From: Centroberyx gerrardi
Taxonomy: Eukaryota; Chordata; Actinopteri; Beryciformes; Berycidae
DNA: 64,000 nucleotides
Reading direction: 5' to 3'
Assembly: GCF_048128805.1 (NCBI RefSeq)
Contig: NC_136012.1
Span: 9,310,121-9,374,120, forward strand
Part shown: positions 1 to 22,936 of the stretch, piece after piece
Layout of the letters: every line of letters begins with the position of its first letter
Position numbering within the stretch: the stretch's first letter is position 1
Translations under genes and position numbers: made by a program
The notes under the pieces: generated by a model
Databases searched by the model: none
What the model saw: only the letters and a program-made list of their open reading frames with translations
What the model was told of the DNA's origin: nothing

Positions 1-474
1 ATTTCTCACTTTGTCCCGTTTGCCATTCCCCCTCCAGGCAGAAAGCAATACTTTTCCATTTTCATTGTCTCAAAAAGTTGCCTTGGTACCATCGCTTAAG
101 TAGAGCAACAAATTGTATTTCTATGGCCAGATCTTTCCTACTGGGACAAACAGACACCAAACCAGAACAAAAAATGAGGCCCGGACATATTGCCAAGCCA
201 GCTGGCATCAGAGATGGCCTTCAGTCTGGATAATAATATCAAATCAATGGAGAAAACTGACATAACACCATGACCATGGGGAAAGGAAAGCCAGGGGCCA
301 AAGGGGCAGAGAAGATATAGAGATGGAAAACACAGCTATGATTCTGATATGATTATATTATCATTGCATTAGAACATGAATCACAAACACACATTACCGC
401 AGCAAAAGCATATATTTACATTTATGTGTCTCCATCTGTGTGTACATCTGTATTAATTCATTTGTTCGAATATT

Positions 475-476
<2 letters not shown>
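1..476. other. Intergenic, nothing recognised
   Basis: AT-rich sequence without a convincing open frame, splice-flanked exon or repeat end. I see nothing specific in it. Confidence 0.4.
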
Positions 477-522
<46 letters not shown>

Positions 523-531
523 TGTGTGTGG
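477..531. repeat. (TG)n microsatellite
   Basis: About 27 TG units with one interruption. A shorter (AC)n tract follows at about 633-654, so the two are opposed. The frames read here as Val-Cys or His-Thr repeats are not coding. Confidence 0.9.
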
Positions 532-1175
532 CCTCGTTGCCCTCTCGGCAGGCCCATATGCTCGCTGACCAATCACATCACAGTCACTGTCATGAGAGGA
601 GGAGAGCGGCACGCAACATGAGGGATAGAAACAACACACACACACACACACACATCAAACTGTAGAGCAACACACTCATCATCACAGTACAGTATCAGTA
701 CTGTATAGTGATACTGATACTACCAGAGTACCAGGCTATATTAATATGTACAGTAAAATCCATAGGGGGAAAGAGCAGGAGGGAGAGAGAGAGGGAGAGA
801 GAGGCAGTGAGTTGATATGCAGCACAATGGATACATAGTAAGTTTTCCAAAACAGTAATACACACACATACACACACACACACACACACACAGCCCTAAC
901 AAAAACATTAACACAAAGCATTGCAGTAGAATAGGATTCTCAATAAAGTGGCACATTTTTCTCATTTGTCTGTTTTGGATCTAAACTCCTCTCATGTTAA
1001 TGTATACTGCAGAGTCGTCACATCAGCCGTCTCCAGTGACAGTGATGACAGTGTTTTCTACTTTGGAGAGAGACTTCATCAACTTTGTTCCTTACTACAT
1101 GGCTCGCACTTGTTCCCTGGAGAGGGAATTATCCAGCAGACTGGGAGGAGACCAGAGGCTCCTGCTGTCAATGTA

Positions 1176-1288
1176 CAGTGTGTATACAGCGTGTGTATAT
1201 CCCACAGTGTGTATATATCCCACAGTGTGTGTATATCCCACAGTGTGTGTATATCACACAGTGTGTATATATCACACACACTTTCATG
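1176..1288. repeat. Short minisatellite, about 20-22 bp units
   Basis: About five tandem units built around the phrase cccacagtgtgtgtatat, varying in the number of GT and TA steps. It follows about 160 bp of ordinary-composition sequence (1010-1170) that is open in two frames but matches nothing I recognise. Confidence 0.75.
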
Positions 1289-1423
1289 TGATGCACTCTG
1301 CCTCCCAGCTCGCCTCTCCTCAGTTGCGGCTAAATGTGTCAAATGGAAAGCCTTCGCCTGACGCTCCCACTCCCTCCGAGCCCCGCATGCTGCGCTATTT
1401 CCACTCCGCCTGTCCACACCGTC

Positions 1424-1566
1424 CACACACACACACACACACATGCACACACACACACACACCCACACCCACACCCACACCGGTTCTATCTCTCTCTGTC
1501 TATTCTCTTTCTCTCCTCTCTCCCACCCTCTCCCTCTGTCTCTCTTTCTGTCTCTCTCTCTCTCTG

Positions 1567-1598
<32 letters not shown>

Positions 1599-1853
1599 CG
1601 GTTCTATCTCTCTCTGTCTCTCTCTGTCTATTCTCTTTCTCTTCCTCTCTCCCACCCTCTCCCTCTGTCTCTCTTTCTGTCTCTCTCTCTCTCTGTCTCT
1701 CTCTCTCTCACACACACACACACATACACACACACACACACACACTCTTCAGGTCCCACGGGTGACAGTGATGGCCTCTGACAGCTCAGAACATGATGAC
1801 ATGGCCAGCAGTCACCAAACATGCAGAGGGGGAAATCCCCATGAAATAAATAT

Positions 1854-1884
<31 letters not shown>

Positions 1885-1901
1885 ACACTCACACATGCAC
1901 G

Positions 1902-1943
<42 letters not shown>

Positions 1944-1950
1944 AACAGGC
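1424..1950. repeat. Compound (CA)n/(TC)n array with a duplicated unit
   Basis: A CA tract is followed by a roughly 120-bp pyrimidine unit that occurs twice in tandem. The copies start near 1481 and 1599, and each begins with ggttctatctctctctgtc and ends in a CA run. Another CA block lies at about 1854-1943. The duplication of a whole composite block suggests unequal exchange or slippage at large scale. Confidence 0.85.
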
Positions 1951-2053
1951 TCACTTCACTTGAGGAGGTGAACTCCCAACTGAGACAGGCAAGGAGGAAC
2001 AACCCTCTTAGTCTTGCCCTGCTGACGCATTCACATTTAACCCTCACACTGCT

Positions 2054-2055
<2 letters not shown>

Positions 2056-2088
<33 letters not shown>

Positions 2089-2296
2089 GCAGAGCAAGAA
2101 CATGTGAAAGAGAGATAGAGAGAGAAAAAAACACAGTGAGTGCAAGTGTATCCGTACGCCTGTGAGTGTGTGAGCATGAGTGTGTGTGTGAGTGTGTGAA
2201 TATAAGTGAAGCAGGCAGAGCTTGGTGCCTTCGCTTCCTTTTTATAAAGGCAGGATGGAGAATCCATGTACCCTGTCAGCTTGGGACACTCTCCAC

Positions 2297-2329
<33 letters not shown>

Positions 2330-2446
2330 TTGCACTTGCACATTAAAAGTGTGGGCTGCTTAGAGGAGAGGCGTAGAGACTGCAGAGGAAGATGAGTCTC
2401 TCCTCTGTCAGGCATCAGAGGGAGGGGAGAGGGAAAGAAAGAAGGA

Positions 2447-2490
<44 letters not shown>

Positions 2491-2500
2491 ATGAAAGAAT
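2056..2500. repeat. (GT)n, (CA)n and (GAAA)n microsatellites
   Basis: (GT)n lies at about 2056-2088, (CA)n at about 2297-2329 and a (GAAA)n tract at about 2436-2500. The GT and CA tracts are opposed about 200 bp apart and could pair with each other. Confidence 0.85.
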
Positions 2501-2509
2501 GAAAGAAGG

Positions 2510-3888
2510 AACAAAATGAAGGAAGAGAAAGCCAGAGGGTTTTCTTGAATTGTGGCACTTTTTTAATTACAGAAAAGAGGATGATGTTTCATAAAGAGAT
2601 GGAATGCCCTATTACTTGTATATTAGTTTATTAGTGTATTATTTGTATATTAGCAGATTGGTAGATTATTCTGTGGAACAGCTGCAGGTTTTCCCCAGAG
2701 CAGCTTAGTTTTGTCCCAAAGAACAAATTCAGCCCAGGAAAGCAGAGCTCAGAATAGTTTGCATATCCAGTCATGTGGAACACTTGCTTTTGACTGCTGG
2801 TGAAGTTTGATCTGTGACTCTGCTCTGCACACACACACACACACACACACCCAGATGGACAAATAGTACCTCAGGTTTGCCTTGAGGAGGACAACAGTGA
2901 CATCACAGCTCTTATTTCACACCGATAAATCTAGAGCAGCATCTTCTCCGCTTCAAACTCCTTCTTGGGAAATGATTGTGCTAAAAGGTACACACACACA
3001 CACATTCACACATGTACTGTATATACTCACACTGTGGTAGGTCCTTTGTGAGGAAATAGCCTAAAGCTAATTCACGCAAATTAAGAAATCTGAATATTGT
3101 TGCAAGACAATAATAAATGAAGTGATCTTTTCATGCTCTATCTCCTCCACACCCTTCTAATCCATATTATACACAGGCAGATTCTCCGACAGACCAGTCA
3201 CTGGCCTCTTGACCAATTAGCTATTTTATGTAAACAGACAAAAAAAATTTGGTGGAAAAAGTGAAATTGACAGATGCCAAGAGTCGACTCTGCTCAGTTT
3301 GGATTCCCGGAGTCACCGGCCGACCCCGACTCTCCAGCTTGTTGTTGTCAAGGGATCAGTTGTTTTGGGGTCAACCCTTCACCGCCAGCAACAACATACT
3401 ATGCAACCATGCATAAAGAGATCACACACACATACACACATGCATAAAAAATAGCGCTACTTCTTCTTCTTCTTCTTCTTCCTCTTCTGGGGGGCATCCG
3501 AGATCACTCCTGAGACCTGAGACTGACAGGGTTTTCTTCAGCCGCTGTGGGACAAGCTGCCTGCATGGGGACATGTCACCAATCGGGGGGACAGCCCGAG
3601 GACAAACAGCCAATGAGGGACGAGCAACTGTGAGTACAACTATCCAGCCGAGCAGGCAGAGATTCCAAACAGAATTTTACCAGTGGGACCCCTCCTGGGG
3701 AGCTACAGTGTTACTGGAAGAAGAAGTTATTTGGCAAAAGTTTGCCATGTGTAAAGTGAAGATGGTGCATTCAGAAAAGTTTCAAGAGAATGTAATATTG
3801 AAGATCGACTGCAGAAAATGTGCATTCCCATCATGCAGCTTTCCCTAACGTTGGGATCGGGATCCAAAGTGGATTCCCTTGATATCAA
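2510..3888. other. Intergenic, only short CA and CTT tracts
   Basis: There are short (CA)n tracts near 2829 and 2993 and a (CTT)n run near 3460-3482. I see no coding exon and no clear transposon ends. Confidence 0.4.
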
Positions 3889-4270
3889 CACTGCAAAAAA
3901 AATCTCCATCTTAACAAGTCATTTAGTCTATAAGTCCTAAAATGGTAATTTTCTTAAAATAAGTGAAAAAATCTGCCAATGGGCTGAGATAATTTCACTT
4001 CTTTCCAATGCAAATCCACTTGTTTCAAGAATATTGTAGAATCAAGTGTCATTTTCTTGATAGTAGTGCAGTGATCTGCCTTATTCTGACTTGTTTCACC
4101 ATACTGACACTTATTTCTAGAAAATTCCTGAAACAAGTGAAGCTGCATTGGAAACAAGTGAAATGATCTCACCTCATTAGCAGAATTTTTTCTTTTGGTT
4201 TAAGAAAAATAAGATTTGAAGGTTGAACATGAGACTAAATGACTTGTTAAGATGGATGTACTTTACAGTG
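3889..4270. mobile_element. Foldback MITE, family beginning CACTGCAAA
   Basis: The left end reads CACTGCAAAAA, then a segment containing atcttaacaagtcatttagt. The right end is its inverse: actaaatgacttgttaagat, then TTTACAGTG. The interior is also largely self-complementary (caagtgaaatga against tcatttcacttg-type segments). No coding capacity is present. A second, more degraded member lies in the Pax gene intron at 56572-56832. The target-site duplication is not clear, so the superfamily is left open. Confidence 0.75.
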
Positions 4271-4559
4271 AATATGGGGAATCCAGAATCTGGAAAAATT
4301 CCTAAACAAACTTACAAGACTGCAATAATAACTGGTTGTTATTTTGAAATGAAAAGCTACTACCAAGACACAAAAGCAACTGAGAAATGTGACCAGCAGC
4401 TTGATTTCTGTCCCACCTGGGAATTCAGTATTTTTCGCTCTGTCTTACTGTGAACATGTTTTGTGAAAGATAAGAAGAATGTTGGGGCCAAAGGAATGTT
4501 CCAACCTCAAGACGGGGTCACCTGCCATGAAACGTTGGGAACTCCTCGCATTCTAAAAC

Positions 4560-5070
4560 GGAGAGGAGAAAAACAAAAAGGAGATGGGAGAGCGGGAAGG
4601 AGAGAGCAAGACAAGACAAATATTGTTTGTTCCCTGAGTTCAGTAACCGGGCGGACAGTTTTTCGGCAGAAATCCCCCACCGCTTCCACTTCACCGCTCT
4701 GCAGCGGAAGCAGGTAAAGGAGTGGGTGGCGGAGGGTGGAAGAGCGGATGCATAAGTAAAAAGACAGCGAGCAGAGGAGAGGAAGGAAGACAAGGAGAAA
4801 TAGAAAACAGTGCGGGAGAGGGCAAAGGAGGAGCGGAGAAAGAGGAGGGGCAAGGTCAATGGAGAAGAGGATAGAGGAGAGAGGAACAAGAATAGAAGAG
4901 GGGAAGATGAGGGGGGAAGAGAGGTACAAAAAAGAAAGAGGGGGGAAGAAGTGGGGAAATGGGAGAGTAGATGGGATGAGGAGGGAAGAAGAGAGGAAGG
5001 AGGAAAGGGAGGAGAGAGGAAGCGAGGGGTTAGACAGGGTGAAGGGCGGGGAAAGGAGGACAGTTGACTC
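4560..5070. repeat. Purine-rich (GGA/GAA) tract
   Basis: About 500 bp of nearly pure A and G on the plus strand. It gives open frames on both strands (Arg/Glu-Gly on one, Ser/Pro/Leu on the other) that are artefacts of composition. Such tracts can form triplex or other non-B structures. Confidence 0.7.
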
Positions 5071-5490
5071 ATCAGGCCTGGGCCAAGAGGCTTCTCATTT
5101 AATTAAACATGAACTCAAAAAAACCCTCTCTCCCTCTCTCTCTCTCTGTCTCCCTCTCTCTAAAATGGAGGCAGGAATCTGACTTTTTGTCCATTTTGTT
5201 TGGCACAAACCTGCATTACCTGATGCGTTTTATTTTTCCATTGAAGTGACCAACTGTTGAGGATTTTTTTTGCAGTTTCCATCCAACACACGGCATTCAG
5301 GGTAACTGAGTTTTACGTCAGAAAACAGGCTAGTGAGCCAATAGTGCATCAGGATTAGGAAAGGCCGAGCACAGGCCTGACCAAAGATGTGCTCAGAAAC
5401 ATCCAAGTCAAGATGGAGACAGCTGAGTGAGATAATCTTGGTCAACAATGACTCTTGACAGACTGACCATCCTAACAGAGCACCGATCTA

Positions 5491-5822
5491 CACTACCAGT
5501 CAAAAGTGTGGACACACCTGATTGAATGTACCATGTTTTTCATTATCTTAAAGCCATTTTGATCTAAAGGCTTATGGTTAAATGCTTGAAATTTGTTTCT
5601 TAGACAAATATAAATAGTGAAGTTGATCCTATGTATGAATTTCTTCATCAAGGCAAAGGGCGGCTACTTTAAAGAATCTAAAATATAAGGTAGTTTTGAT
5701 TTGTTCAACACTTTTTTGGTCACTGCATAATTCCATTTGTGTTATTTCATAGTTTCGATGTCTTTACTATTATTCTAAAATGTGGAAAATAGTAAAAATG
5801 TCCAAACTTTTGACTGGTAGTG
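5491..5822. mobile_element. Tc1/mariner-type MITE
   Basis: The ends are inverted repeats: cactaccagtcaaaagt on the left and acttttgactggtagtg on the right. A TA dinucleotide sits directly outside each end (5489-5490 and 5823-5824), the standard Tc1/mariner target duplication. At 332 bp with no open frame it is non-autonomous. This TIR sequence is common in ray-finned fish genomes. Confidence 0.9.
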
Positions 5823-5824
5823 TA

Positions 5825-7600
5825 CATTACGCAAAGACACAGTTTCATGTTTATAGTGACTTAAGTAACCATGTATGAGTGGAGGAGTGAAAGAAAGAAT
5901 GAAAAGAGAGAATAAACAGAAGGTGAGTAAAAAACCAGCGAAGGAAAATTAATGAGCAAAGAGAAAGACTGAAAGAATGACACTGTGGCTCTGCAACTGG
6001 GACTTTCTGAATCAACCTTTGGGCAAGACCTGGATTTCTTTTATAGTTGGACCCTTCGGTAAGCAGGCTTTTTCCAAGTTTTAATCTCCTTGACACCTAT
6101 AACTCTCCATAGGCACTGTGGGTGAATCTAGATTTGACACCAGATCTTACTATTTACACCACAAAACCCATTATTTTTGGCCAGAGGTCTTCACAAGCTC
6201 TTCCAGCAGCAGAAGAAAATAGGAGTCAGTGAAAACAGTGCCTGGAAAGAGCAGGGTATGTTTCTATCAATATATGGCACAATGCAGAGAAGGTAAAAAT
6301 GGTCCCTAGGCGCCTGTAAGCTCTAGGTAACATGCTTTGTAAATAAATGTGCTTTGTAAAGTTCTGTCTGATGCAAAACACTGACATTTGTGCTCTCTGT
6401 GCCTCCAGCGGCTCCCTGAGCAAAGCTCCCTACAAAACATGAACCCATGTGTGGTGCGGAGCCTCGGGCTGACGTCTGCCTATTGGAATCCAACTGCAGA
6501 TCCGCCTCTCCGTATAGCGGAGCGGCACATAACACACTTCCTGCCTGTTATCAACAGAAGGCGCTAGGCAACAGGCGTGTGCTGCTAGGGAAACAGCTGT
6601 GTGCAGCCGGGGAAACAGGCATGTACGGCCGCAGCAGGGAAACAGACGTGTGCTGCGAGGGGAAGTGGGCGGCCAGAGGAGGCAGGCATGTGTCACTGGG
6701 GGTCTGGCTGCCTGTCTGTACGCCAACTGGGCCGGGCTGGCAGACAGAGAGCTGTAAACAAGCCGCCATCAGACATCCATTTCAGTCACATTATAGGTCT
6801 AAAACTAAAGGAGCGTTTCAGGGACAATGCATTCTCAATTGATACCCCCATTAAGGTGTTCGCTATAGTTTTTGCCTCATTAGATGTTTGCTTCTAATGC
6901 TTTGAGTTCCCTATAAAACACTTTTCACTCTATATACACACACACAACAGTGCAATAATTTAGAGGCTCTTTACCGACAGTATTCCTCACCAGGGATAAT
7001 GGTGTCTAACTCTGGGCCATTCTAAAGTGTTTTATCCCCAATTTTAACCCGGTCTTGCTCCAGTTACCACTGATTTTTTGGGGATTTTTTGGGATTGTCC
7101 TCAGAGAAAAGGGGAAATCAAGCAAACCCAGGTGTAACTGTTGCCGGTGTGAAACATGGTTATTGTGCAGCATGACAGCAGCATCGCTGCTTCAAAAAGG
7201 AACTTATATTTTTGGGGGAGACGAGGCTGCTGTGTAAAGATGTTCTGTTGAACCAACGCTGTGACCATCTATGGTGATATAGTGCATATTACATCCTTAA
7301 AATACTATAAAAATATTAGAGAAGCAAAACAGGCAATTAAAATACAGGACAGCTTCCTAATTTGCACAGATGCAGAGTGATGCTGATCAGGAAGAGCAGC
7401 GACACCGCCTAGTGGCAGCTTGGAGCTGTCGCACTTCAAGACCAAAGTTTGAAAAACAAAAAAAGATGGAGCCAGCCACAACATGAGTGTGCATTGCCAT
7501 GTTTAATAATATACCACCACTTCAAGTCTAACACAGAGAAATCCAGCACAACCAAACTTGACTTGTTTCACTAGGTCATAATTTGCTTTTTAAAAAAACT
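5825..7600. other. Intergenic; contains a degenerate minisatellite at about 6560-6700
   Basis: Around 6560-6700 there are about five imperfect units of roughly 30 bp built on gggaaacaggcgtgtgctgc. This GC-rich island stands out in AT-rich surroundings and gives open frames on both strands, but no family is recognisable and no splice context was found. The rest shows nothing specific. Confidence 0.4.
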
Positions 7601-7619
7601 GTACAAAAAGGTGAGTTTA

Positions 7620-8287
7620 AAAAGTTCATATCAAGCCTTTTATTTGGTATACAGATATTCATAGATTTATACAGTATATATAGATATATGTATATATGTA
7701 ACACATGTGCCACTGCAAAGTCACGGACAAACTCATCTATGATAGGACAGTAAAGGAAAAAGAAATAAAAATATATAATGTGCTTAACTTCAAAGGAGTG
7801 CAGTGAAGCGTGTAATGAACGGTGACCAAAACCGGAATGATGAGGTAACTGCCAGGCAGAAGAACAATCACTTATAATGGTCAAACAATAATAATAATAA
7901 TAGTAATAGTAATAATGGTAATAATAATAACAATAATAATAATAATAGTAATAATATGATCTATGAAAACAAACGGATCAATCAGGCAACCGAGAAGCGT
8001 AGTGGCAGCATGGACCCTTAGTGTCAAACTAGAGAAAAGGATTAAAGTCTATTACACACATACACACACAGTATGCATACGTACAGACAGTGCATACACG
8101 TACAAACAGGAAGTAAAGTCAGTCGCTCATGAGAGCAGAAACTCTCAGATGTCATTACTCTTGTCTGATACATAAACAGAAACTCAGGCATGCTCCAGGA
8201 CACCCAGAAATATCTCACTCACACACAGGCATGTACCAAAGCCCAGAATTATAGGGGCAACCGAACGCTTGCACAATTGCAGTGCAT

Positions 8288-8366
<79 letters not shown>

Positions 8367-8758
8367 GCTGCAGCATGAAGACTCAGCAAAGTCTGTGTCA
8401 GAGGTTGGGTCAAGCAGGTTGCCATTCAGAGCTACTGAGAGATGCGAGGGCTTGTGTGCATTGATGTGTAGAGGGGGAACGAGTGACAGATGGAAGGAGA
8501 GGAGGGAAATGACAAGACACAAAACAACTGAGGGAAACTGGCAAAAATCAGATCAAATATAAGGGAGCGGGCATATTCAAAATTCAAAAACAAAGCATTA
8601 AAGAACAAGGAAGGAGTAGAAAGTGCTACACACAGAGGGAGGAGGATGGTCTGTGTGTGTGGGTGTGTGTACACGCACGAGTGTGTCTTTATGTCGGGAG
8701 GGGGGCAGTGCTGAAAGGGTTTGACGGACAGTTAGGAGTGTCTGGCTCCCCCTTGTGG
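7620..8758 (-). other. rnf38: Probable 3' UTR of rnf38
   Basis: This lies directly downstream of the rnf38 stop codon on the minus strand. A minus-strand AATAAA (TTTATT on plus, about 7639-7644) is a candidate poly(A) signal and would give a UTR of about 1.1 kb. Inside are a long (CA)n tract (8289-8365 on plus, so GU-rich in the RNA) and an ATT/ATG-type trinucleotide tract (about 7880-7950). The exact end is inferred from the signal only. Confidence 0.5.
8289..8365. repeat. (CA)n microsatellite, about 38 units
   Basis: An essentially pure dinucleotide tract inside the inferred rnf38 3' UTR. It reads as (UG)n in the mRNA, a known type of binding site for RNA-binding proteins with GU preference. 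Any function here is inference. Confidence 0.9.
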
Positions 8759-20716
<11,958 letters not shown>

Positions 20717-21780
20717 GGCTGAGGAGGGCGGTGGTAGCTGGACGTAATGAAGGTAGGCTGGAGAGATGGAGGTTTAACTGTCGTGGGCAGGAACCTCCCT
20801 CGTCAGACCGAGTCTCCGTGTCTCTCTACCCACCTAGTAATCTCCGTTACCGACTAATTCTTGTGACTGTTTTCTTAGGCATTTAAAGCCGTTGTTTTCA
20901 TATAATAAGACGAGATAGCTGGAAGCAACGGAGGGTTCAGAGAAGCACAGCCCGCTGATGTCGCACAAGCACCATCTGCATCGACTACATCCACTCTTCT
21001 CCCCTCGCTATCCGTGCTGGTTCACGCCGATACTTCGTGAAAAAAATGTTTTAATTTAACTCGTATGAATGCAAATATGTACATCAAATAATTCTATATC
21101 CACGGCGTATAATAGAGTGGTAGCCGACCAAAACAGTATTTTCTGTAAGTTAGTTAAGCCTAACTCGGTATATCAGTGGTAGCCAGAACAACAGCTGAGC
21201 AAGTCTCAGGTTCTCTATTGTCTTTTCAGAGTGGAGCTCTGGCTGGCTTTCCCACAGTAAAAAGTATTTTTGGGGCGTGTATGCATTACTCGCAAGCAAC
21301 CCGTTTCCTATTCGAGTGAACAGTTTACTGGGACATTTGTTTACAAACAATTGCAACTGACTGAAGTGAATGTTGTTAGCTAAACGCTCAAAAGCTGAGT
21401 TAAACACTACAATCCCTCAACACACAAGAACTCAATGCAAGCAAGATGGCTAGCTATCGAACGTTAGCAAACTAAAGGAAACCAGCTGCCCAGTTAGCTG
21501 GCTGGCAAACAAAGTTATTAGCATAAGCCTGTGACTAAATTACAACTAAACTGCAATGGGTAACCTACTCTTGATAGTAACGTTACACCCCTTTACGTTC
21601 GCTAACTATACCTGCCCTTTCATTAGCATAATGTCGATATTCTCTTAGCTAGCCCAAGGCTAACAACAGGAAGCTGGATCTAGCAGGGAAAACAAGTCCA
21701 ACAGTGCCGACATTACAAGCTAGCAAACGTCGTACAATATGGAGGTAGCTAGCAGTACACCGTGCTAATAACAAAATACT
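20717..21780 (-). promoter_or_regulatory. rnf38: Inferred rnf38 promoter region
   Basis: This lies directly upstream of the rnf38 start. The first part is CpG-containing, and exon 1 itself is strongly GC-rich. From about 21440 to 21760 there is repeated ttagctagc/aacgttagc-type sequence, which also occurs upstream of zcchc7. No TATA box or precise start site can be assigned. Confidence 0.4.
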
Positions 21781-22430
21781 TTAGTCCGTATAAGCAAACA
21801 GATACCTTATCCCATAAGTAAGGTGCACAATTTTTGCCGAATGTAAATCCCCTCTCGCATTCGCTATCGAGTGTTTTCTCTGGTCAGCGGGGAGCGTAGT
21901 GGAGATCAATCAATGGGATTTTCACATCTCTGCGCAGTCGCTTTCAATCGATCACAGAGAAATGCGACGATTGTAGATCTTGAAGTTCACTCCTCCGCTA
22001 AGGTTATATGCAAATCACACGAATACACAAGCGTGAAAACGCCACACGGGTATAACACTCTGGTAGCTCTAAGATTTGATTGATTACAAACGATCGAGGT
22101 CGATTTTAACAAGCAACCAGTTATCTGAATTGACTACTTTGGCCTGGCAAACCGCGGGCAGCGGCCAAGCTCATTAATAATTCAGCAGCTTTATACCAGA
22201 AATACTATAGGACTACGTTTTGAAAGCTTTTGGCTTTATACAGCTTTTCAGGGAGACTAGTACATTATACAATGATAGTTATCCAAGACAACTTTTTCGA
22301 TATGCTATTCGTCTACTTTTTTCCTTATTCTCCCATATTCTTAGTCCATAGTCTTCACAAATCATATGTCGACACACTGTAACCTCTCTCATTACACAAA
22401 ATATTTACATTACATTATCTGGAATTACAT
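21780..22430. other. Spacer between rnf38 5' side and zcchc7 3' side
   Basis: Mostly AT-rich. Nothing recognised apart from the candidate poly(A) signal for zcchc7 just beyond. Confidence 0.4.
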
Positions 22431-22432
22431 GT

Positions 22433-22438
22433 TTTATT
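22433..22438 (-). terminator. zcchc7: Candidate poly(A) signal of zcchc7
   Basis: AATAAA on the minus strand (TTTATT on plus), about 500 bp downstream of the zcchc7 stop codon. It is plausible from position only; other weaker variants are nearer the stop. Confidence 0.4.
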
Positions 22439-22936
22439 GTCCTACTTTGTTTTTCCAATATAAATAATACTCATTACAACAGCCCATCAAAACTCAGTGC
22501 CTTTGACCTAATTTCAAGTATTTTCATGACAAAAAATATTCTGTTACAATAAACTAGCATTACAATTGTGGGACAAAAGGCTTAAAACAATCTTCTCCAT
22601 GTCAGTCCCTACAACACATGGTACATATTCAACCACATAACAGCTGTAGTATGTAATAGCATATGCCAAGATATGTTATAAACTGTACATGAGGAAAATG
22701 TGGCACAGCCAGGATACTGGTCATAGATGTGCTCAGTCCATATAACAAGGTAAAAATACAAAACATCCTTCTATTGTAAAGGTTTTGTCCTGTTGAGATA
22801 AAATGAATCGTAATCAAAAAGACCATGAGGCATTAATACAAAACATTTTTTTATGTTCTCTGGTTATGGTCCTTTCCTGGGGCCATCATATATAAGGCGG
22901 TTGCGGGACCTGTCCCACCAAAAAAACAGGCATACA

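Noticed and set aside
994-1971. 325-aa plus frame through the microsatellite array
   Set aside because: Most of it is His-Thr and Ser-Leu repeats from CA and TC tracts. The unique first 55 residues match no family I know and lack splice evidence.
4507-5072. Frames of 140-184 aa on minus across the purine-rich tract
   Set aside because: Ser/Pro/Leu composition dictated by the GGA-rich strand; no start context or homology.
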